Source of the DNA: Duffyella gerundensis
GTDB taxonomy: Bacteria > Pseudomonadota > Gammaproteobacteria > Enterobacterales > Enterobacteriaceae
Length of the DNA stretch: 64,000 nucleotides
Direction: 5' to 3'
NCBI RefSeq assembly: GCF_001517405.1
Contig: NZ_LN907827.1
Coordinates: forward strand, 1,122,587 to 1,186,586
Shown one piece after another: positions 9,514-19,050 of the stretch. Position 1 is the first letter of the stretch, and the number at the start of each line of letters is the position of its first letter. A program made the translations under genes and the position numbers. Below the pieces are notes generated by a model. It was not told the origin of the DNA, did no database searches, and worked only from the letters and a program-made list of their open reading frames with translations.

Positions 9514-10584
9514 TCAGCCATTAAGCTGCTGCTGCGCCCAAATGATGCCAGAAGCGTATTCCGCTGGCAGCAGCGGTTGTAGCGCCGCCAGTGCCGCAAT
9601 CAGCGTGGCGGTATCGTTGTTGCACAGGTTCAAATGGCCCACCTTGCGTCCTTCACGTACCGCTTTCTCATACCAGTGCAGATGCACCAGCGGCTGCGAC
9701 AGCCAGTCAGCATTCAGATCGGTGCCGATCAGGTTGATCATCACCGACACCGCACCGATCGCGGGCGTTGGCATCGGTAAATCGAGAATCGCCCGCAGAT
9801 GTAATTCAAACTGGCTGATGGAGGCACCATTCTGCGTCCAGTGCCCGCTGTTATGCACGCGCGGCGCCAGTTCGTTAATCAGCAAACCCTGCGGTACCAC
9901 AAAGCATTCCATCGCCATCACGCCGACATAATCGAGCTCCTGCAGAATAGCGCCCAGCATGCGCTCGGCTTCCTGCTGCAGCGCGTCATCAGCCTGAGGA
10001 AAGGCGACGCTGGCGCGCAGAATGCCTTCTTCATGCAGATTATGCGTCAGCGGATAAAACACGGTTTGCCCGGCACGATTGCGCGCGCCCACCAGCGACA
10101 CTTCACCGCTGAAGGCGATGCCTTGCTCAACAATACATTCGCCGTAGCAGTCGTCGGGCAGGCTGTCGGCGCTGTCAGCGCGTAGCCGCCACTGACCACG
10201 GCCATCGTAGCCGCCGGTGCGGCGTTTAACGATCGCCAGCTCGCCTAAGGTGGCAAACACCTGCGGCCACTCGGTTTTTGCAGCCAGCAGCTGCCACGGC
10301 GCGGTGGCGAGACCAAGACGGTCAAGCAGCTGCTTCTGCGTCAGACGATCGGCCAGCTGCGGGAAAATATCGCGGTTAACAAAAGCGGGATGACGCGCCA
10401 GTTCGCGGGTCAGCGCGGTTTCCGGCCAGCGCTCAATCTCAGCGGTAATCACGCTTTGCTGAATCGGCAGGCTGTCCGGCTCGGCGTCGAGCCCGACCGG
10501 ATAAACGGCGATGCCCAACGGTTCACCCGCCTGGCGCAGCATGCGTCCCAGCTGGCCGTTGCCCAGTACGCAAACTGACTTCAT
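9514..10584 (-). CDS. purK: 5-(carboxyamino)imidazole ribonucleotide synthase PurK
   Basis: PurK is an ATP-grasp enzyme that carboxylates AIR to N5-CAIR using ATP and bicarbonate in de novo purine synthesis. The 356 residues align along the whole E. coli protein (355). Visible features include the N-terminal GNGQLGRML, the ATP-grasp loop [12 protein letters not shown] and the C-terminal [15 protein letters not shown]. The start overlaps the purE stop by four bases (10581-10584), showing translational coupling in the purEK operon under the PurR box at 11180-11195. Confidence 0.97.
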   Translation of the reverse strand: MKSVCVLGNGQLGRMLRQAGEPLGIAVYPVGLDAEPDSLPIQQSVITAEIERWPETALTRELARHPAFVNRDIFPQLADRLTQKQLLDRLGLATAPWQLLAAKTEWPQVFATLGELAIVKRRTGGYDGRGQWRLRADSADSLPDDCYGECIVEQGIAFSGEVSLVGARNRAGQTVFYPLTHNLHEEGILRASVAFPQADDALQQEAERMLGAILQELDYVGVMAMECFVVPQGLLINELAPRVHNSGHWTQNGASISQFELHLRAILDLPMPTPAIGAVSVMINLIGTDLNADWLSQPLVHLHWYEKAVREGRKVGHLNLCNNDTATLIAALAALQPLLPAEYASGIIWAQQQLNG

Positions 10585-11090
10585 GCCTCCTCCCGCGGAT
10601 CCGGATGGCTCAACACCTCATCGGTTTGCGCCTGGCGCCAGTTCTGCATGCGTGTCGCCAGTTCAGCGTCGTGCAGCGCAAGAATCTGCGCCGCCAACAG
10701 CGCCGCGTTAGCCGCGCCCGCTTTGCCAATCGCCAGCGTACCGACCGGAATACCGCGCGGCATCTGCACGATGGAGTAGAGGCTGTCGAGGCCGCTCAGC
10801 GCTGCGCTCTGCACCGGCACGCCCAGCACCGGCACCAGCGTTTTGGCCGCAATCATGCCCGGCAGGTGCGCCGCACCGCCTGCGCCCGCAATAATCACCT
10901 GAAAACCCTGGTCAGCCGCCTGTTCGGCAAAGCTGAACAGCTTATCCGGCGTACGGTGTGCTGACACCACTTCGGTATGAAACGGGACGTTAAGCGAGGT
11001 GAGGATTTCCGCAGTAAATTGCATGGTTGCCCAGTCACTTTTTGAACCCATGACGATGGCGATACGGGCCGGGGCGGCGTTGGATGACAT
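10581..11090 (-). CDS. purE: N5-carboxyaminoimidazole ribonucleotide mutase PurE
   Basis: PurE converts N5-CAIR to CAIR, the step after PurK. The 169-residue class I protein has the nucleotide-binding GSKSDW at 15-20 and the catalytic SAHRTP with H45, as in E. coli. It is the first gene of purEK. The 123 bases upstream contain a PurR operator, so purine excess should repress it. Confidence 0.97.
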   Translation of the reverse strand: MSSNAAPARIAIVMGSKSDWATMQFTAEILTSLNVPFHTEVVSAHRTPDKLFSFAEQAADQGFQVIIAGAGGAAHLPGMIAAKTLVPVLGVPVQSAALSGLDSLYSIVQMPRGIPVGTLAIGKAGAANAALLAAQILALHDAELATRMQNWRQAQTDEVLSHPDPREEA

Positions 11091-11179
11091 GCGGTCAGCT
11101 CCTGTCGAGTGAAATCAATGCATACGTGCGCAGCGGCACAGGATTTGAAGGGCACCGAGAATAGCATGTCATGCCCGCA

Positions 11180-11195
11180 AGGAAAACGGTTGCGT
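11180..11195 (-). promoter_or_regulatory. PurR operator of purEK
   Basis: The minus strand reads ACGCAACCGTTTTCCT, which fits the PurR consensus ANGCAANCGNTTNCNT and matches the E. coli purE operator. It lies about 90 bases upstream of the purE start, in the gap after lpxH. Confidence 0.9.
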
Positions 11196-11213
11196 CGCCG
11201 TAAAACGGGCAAT

Positions 11214-11918
11214 TTAGAAGGGAAATTCCACTAGTCTGATGCCGCTGGCGTCCAGCACGATCATCGATCCCCGTTCATGCCAGGCGCCGAGCACCGCGCG
11301 TTCGCCCTTGGCGGAAACGTGTACGGCAGGGCGATGGGTATGACCGTGAATCAGCAGACTCACCTGATGACGTTGCATCGCCTCCTGCACCGCGGCTGCA
11401 TTCACATCCATGATCGCCTGCGATTTATGCTGATTGGCCTGCTGGCTGTCGGCGCGCATACGCGTGGCCACTTTTTGTCGCAGAAACAGCGGCAGTGCCA
11501 AAAACAGCGTTTGCAGCCAGCGCTGATGCACTTTACGGCGGAAACGTTGATAGCCTTGATCATCGGTACACAGCGTGTCGCCATGCATGATCAGCACGCG
11601 ATGACCGTACGCACTCAGCACCTGCTCTTCCGGCAGCAACTGCATGCCGCTGGCGCGGGCATAGCGTTTGCCGAGCAGGAAATCGCGGTTACCGTGAATA
11701 AAATAGACCGGCAGCGGCAGGGCGCTCAGCGCGGCGGCTACCTGCGCATGCAGCGGATTGGGATCGTCGTCACCAATCCACACTTCAAACAGGTCGCCAA
11801 GGATATAAAGCGCATCGGCCTGATGCGCTTCTCGCTGCAAAAAATGCAGAAAACCGGCAGTAATTGCCGGTTCTTGCTGACACAGATGGATATCTGCGAT
11901 GAAGAGCGTGCGCGACAT
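11214..11918 (-). CDS. lpxH: UDP-2,3-diacylglucosamine hydrolase LpxH
   Basis: LpxH hydrolyses UDP-2,3-diacylglucosamine to lipid X and UMP in lipid A synthesis at the inner membrane face. The 234-residue calcineurin-like phosphoesterase shows the di-Mn ligand motifs in order: DIH (D9, H11), GDLFE (D42), GNRD (near 76-79), MHGDTLC and HGHTHRP. The start codon overlaps the ppiB stop by one base (TAATG at 11916-11920), indicating coupling with ppiB, as in E. coli. Confidence 0.96.
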   Translation of the reverse strand: MSRTLFIADIHLCQQEPAITAGFLHFLQREAHQADALYILGDLFEVWIGDDDPNPLHAQVAAALSALPLPVYFIHGNRDFLLGKRYARASGMQLLPEEQVLSAYGHRVLIMHGDTLCTDDQGYQRFRRKVHQRWLQTLFLALPLFLRQKVATRMRADSQQANQHKSQAIMDVNAAAVQEAMQRHQVSLLIHGHTHRPAVHVSAKGERAVLGAWHERGSMIVLDASGIRLVEFPF

Positions 11919-12412
11919 TACTCGCTGACGATCACTTTCTGGATCACCACGTCTTCTTTTGGCACATCCTGGTGCATGCCGCTGCGGCCAGTTTTCACCG
12001 CTTTGATAGCGTTAACCACGTCCATGCCTTCAACCACTTCGGCAAACACGCAGTAGCCCCAACCCTGCAGACTTTCGTCGCGGAAGTTCAGGAAGTCGTT
12101 GTCTGCCACGTTGATGAAGAACTGCGCGGTCGCGGAGTGTGGCGCGGAAGTACGTGCCATCGCCAGCGTGCCCACGGTGTTTTTCAGACCGTTGTTGGCT
12201 TCGTTGCGGATTTCGTCTTTGGTCGCTTTCTGCGTCATGCCCGGCTCAAAACCGCCGCCCTGAACCATGAAGCCATTAATCACGCGATGAAAAATGGTGT
12301 TGTCATAAAAGCCTTCACGGCAATAATCCAGGAAGTTTTTGACGGTCGCAGGGGCTTTGTCATCAAAAGTCTTGATCACGATGTCGCCGTGATTAGTCTG
12401 GAAGGTAACCAT
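11918..12412 (-). CDS. ppiB: Cytoplasmic peptidyl-prolyl cis-trans isomerase B (cyclophilin)
   Basis: A 164-residue single-domain cyclophilin, the same length as E. coli PpiB. The active-site block [15 protein letters not shown] contains R43, F48, M49 and Q51. There is no signal peptide, so it acts in the cytoplasm. It is the first gene of ppiB-lpxH and is divergent from cysS across a 206-base intergenic region. Confidence 0.96.
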   Translation of the reverse strand: MVTFQTNHGDIVIKTFDDKAPATVKNFLDYCREGFYDNTIFHRVINGFMVQGGGFEPGMTQKATKDEIRNEANNGLKNTVGTLAMARTSAPHSATAQFFINVADNDFLNFRDESLQGWGYCVFAEVVEGMDVVNAIKAVKTGRSGMHQDVPKEDVVIQKVIVSE

Positions 12413-12618
12413 AATTTCGTCCTGTTCAGTATATTTGTCAGTGCCGGCGGCGGGTGAATCCTGCCTGCCATTTAATAGACGTTTCTTATATCACAATTTG
12501 CTATGACACGTCAGCCCACCGCGCGCGCGCCTTGCTTTACATCGCGCGAGCGTGAAAAATACGGCACAATATCAAATTCATATTTGTTAACCCGCACACG
12601 TAAAAACGGAATGTCTCA

Positions 12619-14004
12619 ATGCTAAAGATTTATAACACCCTGAGTCGTCAGAAAGAGGAGTTCAAACCTATTCATGCCGGTAAAATTGGCATGTACGTGT
12701 GTGGCATTACCGTTTACGACCTCTGTCACATTGGTCACGGCAGAACCTTCGTGGCCTTTGATACCGTGGCGCGCTACCTGCGTTACTGCGGCTACGAGGT
12801 CAACTACGTGCGCAATATCACCGATATTGATGACAAGATCATCAAACGTGCCAATGAAAACGGTGAAAGTATTTACGATCTGACCGATCGCATGATCGCC
12901 GAGATGCACGCCGATTTTGCCGCGCTGAACATTCAGCCGCCGGACGTTGAGCCACGGGCAACGCAGCATATCAGCGAGATCGTCGAGCTGGTGGAAAAGC
13001 TGATTGCGCGTGAGCACGCCTACGTTGCCAGCAACGGCGACGTGATGTTCTCGGTGGCCAGCGATGCGGATTACGGCGTGCTGTCACGCCAGGATCTGGA
13101 GCAGCTGCAGGCGGGTGCCCGTGTTGAAGTGGCGGATGTTAAGCGCAACGCGATGGACTTCGTGCTGTGGAAAATGTCCAAGGCGGACGAGCCGGGCTGG
13201 CCGTCGCCGTGGGGCAAAGGGCGTCCGGGCTGGCATATTGAGTGTTCAGCGATGAACTGCAAACAGCTGGGCGAACATTTCGATATTCACGGCGGCGGTT
13301 CCGATCTGATGTTCCCGCACCATGAAAACGAGATTGCACAATCGACCTGCGCGCACGACGGCCCGTACGTCAACTACTGGATGCACTCCGGCATGGTGAT
13401 GGTGGATCGCGAGAAGATGTCTAAATCGCTCGACAACTTTTTCACCGTGCGTGACGTGCTGGCGCATTATGACGCTGAAACCGTGCGCTATTTCCTGATG
13501 TCTGGTCACTATCGCAGCCAGCTTAACTACGGCGAAGATAACCTGAAGCAGGCGCGTGCGGCGCTGGAACGTTTATATACGGCGCTGCGTCAGACCGACG
13601 CTCAGGCTGCGGTAGCGGGTGGAGAAGAGTTTGAAGCCCGTTTCCGTGCGGCGATGGATGATGATTTCAATACGCCGGAAGCCTATTCGGTGCTGTTCGA
13701 TCTCGCGCGTGAAGTGAATCGTCTGAAAAGTGAATCACCGGAAGCGGCCAACGGCCTGGCTGCGCGTCTGCGTCAGCTCGCGGGTATCGTTGGGTTGCTG
13801 CAACAGAATGCGGAAAGCTTCCTGCAAAGCGGCGCGCAAAACAGTAATGATGAAGTGGCGGAGATCGAAGCGTTGATCAAAATGCGTAACGACGCGCGTC
13901 AAAGCAAAGACTGGGCGCAGGCCGACGTGGCACGCGACAAGCTCAATGCGCTTGGCATCATTCTGGAAGATGGCCCGCAGGGCACCAGTTGGCGTCGTAA
14001 GTAA
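12619..14004 (+). CDS. cysS: Cysteinyl-tRNA synthetase
   Basis: A 461-residue class I aminoacyl-tRNA synthetase, identical in length to E. coli CysS. The zinc ligand C28 precedes the HIGH motif at 37-40 (HIGH in [12 protein letters not shown]). The KMSKS loop is at 266-270. The C-terminal helical domain recognises the tRNA anticodon. It ends at a strong hairpin with a UUCG tetraloop. Confidence 0.97.
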   Translation: MLKIYNTLSRQKEEFKPIHAGKIGMYVCGITVYDLCHIGHGRTFVAFDTVARYLRYCGYEVNYVRNITDIDDKIIKRANENGESIYDLTDRMIAEMHADFAALNIQPPDVEPRATQHISEIVELVEKLIAREHAYVASNGDVMFSVASDADYGVLSRQDLEQLQAGARVEVADVKRNAMDFVLWKMSKADEPGWPSPWGKGRPGWHIECSAMNCKQLGEHFDIHGGGSDLMFPHHENEIAQSTCAHDGPYVNYWMHSGMVMVDREKMSKSLDNFFTVRDVLAHYDAETVRYFLMSGHYRSQLNYGEDNLKQARAALERLYTALRQTDAQAAVAGGEEFEARFRAAMDDDFNTPEAYSVLFDLAREVNRLKSESPEAANGLAARLRQLAGIVGLLQQNAESFLQSGAQNSNDEVAEIEALIKMRNDARQSKDWAQADVARDKLNALGIILEDGPQGTSWRRK

Positions 14005-14012
14005 TCTGTAAT

Positions 14013-14038
14013 AAAGGCGCCTTCGGGCGCTTTTTTTT
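14013..14038 (+). terminator. cysS terminator
   Basis: A GC stem (GCGCC/GGCGC, 14017-14021 with 14026-14030) with a TTCG tetraloop, extended by A-T pairs, is followed by eight T's. It lies nine bases after the cysS stop. Confidence 0.92.
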
Positions 14039-14085
14039 GGCTTGTTGAGTGGTTCAGAACGGTAAAAGAGGTGGTGGGGAAAAGC

Positions 14086-14104
14086 ATTGCCCTCCGCAGA
14101 GGGC
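14086..14104 (-). terminator. Hairpin after folD-ybcJ
   Basis: Perfect 6-bp stem GCCCTC/GAGGGC (14089-14094 with 14099-14104), followed on the minus strand by AATGCTTTT. It lies eight bases beyond the ybcJ stop. The U-tract is imperfect. Confidence 0.55.
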
Positions 14105-14111
14105 AGGGCAA

Positions 14112-14324
14112 TCAGGCAACAACGGTCACGCTGTTGTCGGCAAAGCTCACCGTCTGGCCCGCTTTGATTTTGCAGCGCTTGCGGGTTTCCACATTGCCAT
14201 CGACGGTAACGTGGCCTTCCGCGATCAGCGATTTGGCCATCGCGCCGCTTTCCACCCAGCCTTCCAGCTTCATTAAGTCGCACAGATCAACGTGCTCGTG
14301 TTTGTCTAAAGAAAAAGTCGCCAT
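14112..14324 (-). CDS. ybcJ: S4-like RNA-binding protein YbcJ
   Basis: A 70-residue protein with the alpha-L RNA-binding fold of the S4 domain, equal in length to E. coli YbcJ. The core GHVTVDGNVETRKRCKI with the basic RKRCK patch is the expected RNA contact. The start at 14324 (MATFSLDK) matches E. coli; an upstream in-frame start would run into folD. It begins two bases after the folD stop, so it is translated from the folD message. Its RNA target is not known to me. Confidence 0.92.
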   Translation of the reverse strand: MATFSLDKHEHVDLCDLMKLEGWVESGAMAKSLIAEGHVTVDGNVETRKRCKIKAGQTVSFADNSVTVVA

Positions 14325-14326
14325 TG

Positions 14327-15193
14327 TTAAGCCTTTGCTCCATCGTGATATTCTTCGCACGCCTGCAGCGTGTTCTGGATTAGCGTCGCCACGGTCATCG
14401 GGCCAACGCCGCCCGGTACGGGCGTAATATAGGCGGCGCGCGCTGACGCCTGTTCGAAATCAACGTCGCCGACCACTTTACCGCTCTCAAGACGGTTAAT
14501 ACCGACATCAATCACAATTGCGCCGGGTTTGATCCATTCGCCGGGAATGAAGTTAGGTTTACCTACTGCCACAACCAGCAAATCGGCATGTTCAACGTGA
14601 TGGCGCAGATCGCGGGTAAAACGGTGCGTGACGGTGGTGGTGCAGCCCGCCAGCAACAATTCCATGCTCATTGGGCGCCCAACGATATTAGAGGCGCCCA
14701 CCACCACGGCATTCAGGCCGTAGGTATCGATATTGTAGCGCTCCAGCATCGTGACGATACCGCGCGGCGTGCAGGGACGCAGCTTGGGCGAACGCTGACA
14801 AAGGCGGCCGACGTTATAAGGATGAAAACCATCTACATCTTTATCGGCGGCGATGCGCTCCAGCACCTTAACGTTGTCGATACCGGCGGGCAGCGGCAGC
14901 TGAACCAGAATGCCGTCGATTTCACCGTCAGCATTCAGGGTATCGATCAGTTCCAACAGCTCCGCTTCGCTGGTGGTAGCAGGCAGATCGTAAGAGCGGG
15001 AGATAAAGCCAACCTCTTCACACGCACGACGTTTGCTGGTGACATAGATTTGTGAGGCAGGATTTTCGCCAACCAGCACCACTGCCAGACCGGGCGCGCG
15101 TTTGCCTGCGCTCAGACGCTGCTGAACTTTTTCCGCAACCTCTTGACGCACCTGCTGCGCAATCGTTTTACCGTCAATAATTTTTGCTACCAT
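14327..15193 (-). CDS. folD: Bifunctional methylene-THF dehydrogenase/cyclohydrolase FolD
   Basis: FolD interconverts 5,10-methylene-THF and 10-formyl-THF with NADP(+), supplying one-carbon units. The 288 residues match E. coli in length. The catalytic Y50 and K54 lie in the Y-x3-K of [10 protein letters not shown], the cofactor loop is [12 protein letters not shown], and the C-terminal signature is [10 protein letters not shown]. It is followed by ybcJ in an apparent two-gene operon and is divergent from the tRNA-Arg gene. Confidence 0.97.
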   Translation of the reverse strand: MVAKIIDGKTIAQQVRQEVAEKVQQRLSAGKRAPGLAVVLVGENPASQIYVTSKRRACEEVGFISRSYDLPATTSEAELLELIDTLNADGEIDGILVQLPLPAGIDNVKVLERIAADKDVDGFHPYNVGRLCQRSPKLRPCTPRGIVTMLERYNIDTYGLNAVVVGASNIVGRPMSMELLLAGCTTTVTHRFTRDLRHHVEHADLLVVAVGKPNFIPGEWIKPGAIVIDVGINRLESGKVVGDVDFEQASARAAYITPVPGGVGPMTVATLIQNTLQACEEYHDGAKA

Positions 15194-15331
15194 CAGAGAG
15201 GAAATCCACTGTGTTGAGTTGAAACGGGGGAGTTGCGCCTATTCTGGCAGAAGCGGTGGCGTCTGTCAGGCATTGAATTATCTGAAGTTGCGCAGAACTT
15301 CAGCATCAGGAGCGCCAGCGGCGCAAAAACG

Positions 15332-15359
15332 TTGACTCACCGGTCGCTGACCGTATAAT
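15332..15359 (+). promoter_or_regulatory. Promoter of tRNA-Arg
   Basis: A near-consensus sigma-70 promoter, TTGACT (15332-15337) and TATAAT (15354-15359) with a 16-bp spacer, ends 15 bases before the tRNA 5' end. Confidence 0.85.
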
Positions 15360-15374
15360 TCGACCCAACTCCAT

Positions 15375-15451
15375 GCGCCCTTAGCTCAGTTGGATAGAGC
15401 ACCGGCCTTCTAAGCCGTAGGTCACAGGTTCGAATCCTGTAGGGCGTACCA
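15375..15451 (+). tRNA. argU: tRNA-Arg (anticodon UCU)
   Basis: A complete 77-base cloverleaf with encoded CCA. The acceptor arms GCGCCCT/AGGGCGT pair, with one G-U at the end. The D-loop AGCTCAGTTGGATAGAGC, the anticodon loop CTTCTAA (anticodon TCT) and the T-loop GTTCGAATC are intact. It reads the rare AGA/AGG codons. It holds the argU position next to folD/ybcJ; in E. coli K-12 this tRNA is the DLP12 prophage attachment site. Confidence 0.97.
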
Positions 15452-15581
15452 ATACTTTTCAATAAATTACTGCCATCCTCCAGTTTTCCAGCCCTTCACC
15501 CATTGCAACTAAACATCACCAACATATCTTCCTGAACCGCTATTATCTAAGCCCCGCTTTCACGAGGCTCTGTGATCTTTT

Positions 15582-15842
15582 CTATTCAATCGGCTCAGGA
15601 TGGTGCAGATCGATTGCGTCGTCGATCTCATTGCTGGCCGCGTGCCTGTCGAGTGCAACGGCGTATATTTTACCCCGGCAGTAGTGCTTGTTAACCGCAA
15701 CACGATGGTTATCAGTATTCGGGATGACGTTGCCCGCAGAGGTGTGCAGGGGCGGGGTAATCACTAATTCATCTTCAAGGGTGTCTGCGTCGATAATGCG
15801 ATCGTTACCGTCGCTGGCAAGTAGCAAATGCTGAGTAGGCAT
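15582..15842 (-). CDS. Hypothetical protein, 86 residues
   Basis: I do not recognise the family. The start at 15842 is chosen because AGGAGG lies six bases upstream on the minus strand; upstream in-frame starts lack this. The 86 residues begin MPTQHLLLASDGNDRIIDAD, contain no membrane segment or signal peptide, are rich in Asp and His and end acidic. It carries a single cysteine near the middle. It lies alone downstream of the argU tRNA and convergent to it, where E. coli carries prophage DNA. It may be a lineage-specific gene. Confidence 0.6.
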   Translation of the reverse strand: MPTQHLLLASDGNDRIIDADTLEDELVITPPLHTSAGNVIPNTDNHRVAVNKHYCRGKIYAVALDRHAASNEIDDAIDLHHPEPIE

Positions 15843-16208
15843 GTTGTTCCTCCTGTTGATCAATGAGAATGAGTGAGTCATCAGGAAATTGTAGCGCAAG
15901 GTACCGGTCCTGGCAGAAGTCTGGTCTGGGCTAAAAGCCATGATGCCAGACAGCGTTTCGCTTGAACTGGCGTAATACATAGCGAATAAGCATCGATAAA
16001 AACCACTTCCGCAGCCAACGCGTTATCCCGTCGTCAACCCTGTCCCACCTCGCTTTACGCTTCGCGGGCTAAGCGTTTGCGAGCCGCGTCACACTTCGCG
16101 CCGCTTTAGCAGAATCGTCCATGGCAAGCAGGCGATCCCCCTAATGCCTTACCGCCGCCGTTTTGTATCCTGCTGAGACATTACATGCTGAATAGGCGGA
16201 GCTTAATG
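15843..16208. other. Non-coding gap upstream of araE
   Basis: This 366-base stretch should hold the promoters of the 86-residue gene and of araE. I see no RNA gene or repeat in it. An AraC or CRP site is expected if araE is arabinose-regulated, but I could not point to a convincing match. Confidence 0.5.
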
Positions 16209-17627
16209 ATGTCTCATGTAAACCAGACAATAAATTTCCAAACTCAACACCGGCAAAAAGTACGACGCATGAACCTGTTTGTCTCCATATCCGCGGCGCT
16301 GGCCGGGCTGCTGTTTGGCCTCGATATCGGGGTGATATCGGGAGCGTTGCCGTTTATTACGCAGCATTTCAGCCTGACCAGCCATCAGCAGGAGTGGGTG
16401 GTGAGCAGCATGATGCTGGGCGCGGCGGGCGGGGCGATCTGCAATGGCTGGGTCTCACACCGCCTGGGCAGAAAATATAGCCTGATGGTGGGCGCGGTGC
16501 TGTTTATTCTGGGATCGGCGGGCTCGGCGTTCGCGACCAGCGTAGAGTTTCTGCTGATGTCGCGCGTGTTGCTTGGCGTGGCGGTGGGCATCGCATCTTA
16601 CACCGCGCCGCTTTATCTCTCGGAAATGGCCACGGAAAACGTCCGCGGCAAGATGATCAGCCTGTACCAGCTGATGATCACCTTTGGTATCGTGCTGGCG
16701 TTCCTCTCGGATACCGCCTTCAGCTACAGCGGTAACTGGCGCGCGATGCTGGGTATCCTGGCGCTGCCCGCGGTGATTCTGTTTGCGATGGTAATCTTTT
16801 TGCCCAACAGCCCGCGCTGGCTGGCGGCAAAAGGGTTACACGTTGAGGCGGAAGAGGTGCTGCGCATGCTACGCGATACCTCTGAAAAAGCGCGTCAGGA
16901 ATTGAATGAAATCCGCGAAAGCCTGCGCATGAAGCAGGGCGGCTTTGCGCTGTTTCGGGCGAATAAAAACGTTCGCCGCGCAGTGTTTCTTGGCATGCTG
17001 TTGCAGGGCATGCAGCAGTTTACCGGCATGAACATCATCATGTATTACGCGCCGCAGATATTCAAAATGGCGGGATTCCAGAGCACGCAGGAGCAGATGC
17101 TGGCCACGGTGATCGTCGGCCTGACCTTTATGTTTGCCACCTTTATTGCCGTGTTCACGGTGGATAAAAGTGGCAGGAAGCCGATTCTGAAAATTGGCTT
17201 TGCGGTGATGGCTTTTGCCACGCTGGTGCTGGGCTGGTGCCTGATGAAAGCGGGAGAAGGCGAGATCTCAACCGGCCTGTCATGGGTGTCGGTGGGCATG
17301 ACCATGCTCTGCATTGGCGGCTACGCGATGAGCGCCGCGCCGGTTGTGTGGATCCTCTGCTCAGAGATTCAGCCACTGAAATGCCGCGACTTCGGTATTA
17401 CCTGTTCCACCACCACCAACTGGGTCGCCAACATGATTATCGGCGCCACCTTTCTGTCGCTGTTGGGCAGCATTGGCGCGGCAGGAACCTTCTGGCTCTA
17501 CACCGGTTTTAACCTGCTGTTTATCGTCGTGACCTTTCTGCTGGTGCCGGAAACCAAAGGCGTGACCCTCGAACACATCGAAAAGAACCTGATGGCCGGC
17601 AAGAAACTTAAAGACCTGGGAAGCTGA
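16209..17627 (+). CDS. araE: MFS sugar:H+ symporter, arabinose transporter AraE type
   Basis: A twelve-helix sugar porter with the family motifs [23 protein letters not shown], the loop-2 motif GRKYSL, NSPRWLA and [12 protein letters not shown]. It is closest to E. coli AraE, with long identical blocks such as [16 protein letters not shown] loops and the tail [11 protein letters not shown]. The start at 16209 has GGAG seven bases upstream and gives 472 residues, equal to E. coli AraE; ATG 16206 is an alternative. L-arabinose is the likely substrate, with GalP-type galactose uptake the main alternative. No arabinose catabolic genes lie nearby. Confidence 0.85.
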   Translation: MSHVNQTINFQTQHRQKVRRMNLFVSISAALAGLLFGLDIGVISGALPFITQHFSLTSHQQEWVVSSMMLGAAGGAICNGWVSHRLGRKYSLMVGAVLFILGSAGSAFATSVEFLLMSRVLLGVAVGIASYTAPLYLSEMATENVRGKMISLYQLMITFGIVLAFLSDTAFSYSGNWRAMLGILALPAVILFAMVIFLPNSPRWLAAKGLHVEAEEVLRMLRDTSEKARQELNEIRESLRMKQGGFALFRANKNVRRAVFLGMLLQGMQQFTGMNIIMYYAPQIFKMAGFQSTQEQMLATVIVGLTFMFATFIAVFTVDKSGRKPILKIGFAVMAFATLVLGWCLMKAGEGEISTGLSWVSVGMTMLCIGGYAMSAAPVVWILCSEIQPLKCRDFGITCSTTTNWVANMIIGATFLSLLGSIGAAGTFWLYTGFNLLFIVVTFLLVPETKGVTLEHIEKNLMAGKKLKDLGS

Positions 17628-17641
17628 TTTCTTCCCCAGAC

Positions 17642-17673
17642 GATGGCAGGCAGAAGATGTTCTGCCTGCCATC
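17642..17673. terminator. Perfect 14-bp hairpin after araE
   Basis: Arms 17642-17655 and 17660-17673 are perfect inverted copies with loop GATG. The hairpin starts 14 bases after the araE stop. No U-tract follows on either strand, so it may stabilise the mRNA 3' end or act as a weak terminator. Confidence 0.6.
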
Positions 17674-17931
17674 ATCTCAATAAAAAATGCGCGCCATGAT
17701 GCGGTTTATTGATCGCGTGCTGATTTATTCAAGGCGTCTTCTCAACGTCTTAAGTTATTCATCCGATATACAAACAGTTAATCAGCAAACGGAGCCGATG
17801 ATGCAGATTAATAGCCGCTAATGTTGCGGCGTGTTGAGATCTGAAATCGAACTCAGAAAGCGTGACGCCATTGCCCATATGTAAACCGCTGTTCTGTGTA
17901 GCCACGCGGCCTGGATCCCTCGGTAAATCAG
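17674..17931. other. Non-coding gap between araE and the LysR gene
   Basis: Two convergent genes end here, and no confident gene was found. A seven-codon mini-frame at 17798-17821 has a good ribosome site (CGGAG) but nothing downstream on that strand for it to regulate. Confidence 0.4.
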
Positions 17932-18819
17932 TTATTTTAATCGTAGCGCCTCAAGCACCAGTGAGAACGCCGGTGAAGGCTGCTTTCTGCTGGGATAATA
18001 GAGGTAATAGCCTGGAAAAGGCGCGCACCAGGCTTCCAGTACGCGAATCAAACGTCCTTCCTCAATGTGTGGCGCAAACTCCTCTTCCGGTAAAAAGGCG
18101 ATTCCGGCCCCGGCCAGCGCGGCATGCACCACCGGTTCGGAAGTATTAAAAATCAGCTGCCCTTTAACCCGCACGTTGAGATCGCCACCGTCCTGATCGA
18201 AATCCCAGACGTAAAGCCCGCCAGAGCTGACCATGCGCTGATTAATACACTGATGTTGCGTGAGTTCGTGCGGTGTCTGTGGCGCCGGGAAACGCGTGAA
18301 ATAGTCGGGTGACGCCACCGCTGCCATGCGCAGTGGGCCGCCAATCGGTAAGGCGATCATATCTTTGTCGATGGTGTCGCCAAGCCGCACGCCCGCATCA
18401 AACCGGTCGGCAACAATATTGCGGAAGCCGTGGTTGGCATCAAATTCCAGCGTGATATCGGGATAGTTTCTCAGCAGCGGCAGCAACCTTGGCAGCAGCG
18501 TGGCGCGCAGCACATCGGGGCCACAGGTGATGCGCACCGTTCCGGCAGGCTTGTCGCGCAGTTCGGTCAAATTATCCAGCTCTGTTTCAATCTCATCAAA
18601 ACGATCGCCAATGGCATTCAGCAACCGTTCACCGGCGGTAGTCAGCGAGATGCTGCGCGTAGTGCGGGTAAGCAGGCGAATCTGCATGCGGTTTTCCAGC
18701 CCGGATATCGCCTGGCTAAGCGCAGGCTGAGTGACCCCCAGCCGCGCCGCAGCGCGGGTAAAGCTGCCCTCGCGCGCGACGGTAACGAAAGAGATCAGAT
18801 CGTTATAGTTACGTTTCAT
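17932..18819 (-). CDS. LysR-family transcriptional regulator
   Basis: A 295-residue LTTR with an N-terminal winged helix-turn-helix (FTRAAARLGVTQPALSQAIS, about 20-39) and a C-terminal periplasmic-binding-protein-like effector domain of the CrgA/AaeR-like group. The start at 18819 fits the family. It is divergent from the MFS pump gene across about 230 bases and is followed by nothing on its own strand, so it most likely controls the divergent pump and itself. A perfect palindrome at 18840-18858 is the best candidate operator. The effector is unknown. Confidence 0.88.
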   Translation of the reverse strand: MKRNYNDLISFVTVAREGSFTRAAARLGVTQPALSQAISGLENRMQIRLLTRTTRSISLTTAGERLLNAIGDRFDEIETELDNLTELRDKPAGTVRITCGPDVLRATLLPRLLPLLRNYPDITLEFDANHGFRNIVADRFDAGVRLGDTIDKDMIALPIGGPLRMAAVASPDYFTRFPAPQTPHELTQHQCINQRMVSSGGLYVWDFDQDGGDLNVRVKGQLIFNTSEPVVHAALAGAGIAFLPEEEFAPHIEEGRLIRVLEAWCAPFPGYYLYYPSRKQPSPAFSLVLEALRLK

Positions 18820-18839
18820 CCTTCTGTCCTGTCCACTAT

Positions 18840-18858
18840 TTATAAGTTCTACTTATAA
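18840..18858. promoter_or_regulatory. Palindromic candidate operator for the LysR regulator
   Basis: TTATAAGTTCTACTTATAA is a perfect 8-bp inverted repeat around a 3-base centre. It contains ATAAG...CTTAT, which fits the T-N11-A pattern of LysR-type sites. It sits 21 bases upstream of the LysR start codon. Confidence 0.6.
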
Positions 18859-19050
18859 CCGCATTAAGTATTCATTAGCTAGTCAGGCGGCATTAAACGC
18901 GTACAATTTCTGCAATCCCACCGCAGTGCGCAGGTCGTAATAACGTACCGCCTGCTGATAACCCATTGATTACGTCGTTTTTATTCTGCGAATAAAAATG
19001 CGCCCCCGGCTTGCCTGAATTTGCAGGTCGGGATGAATAAGGAGACTGGT

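Noticed and set aside
15452..16208. A prophage or island integrated at argU
   Set aside because: No integrase, no repeat of the tRNA 3' end and no phage-like gene follow the tRNA.
17798..17821. A seven-codon mini-frame with a good ribosome site after araE
   Set aside because: No downstream gene on that strand could be controlled by it, and such short frames occur by chance.
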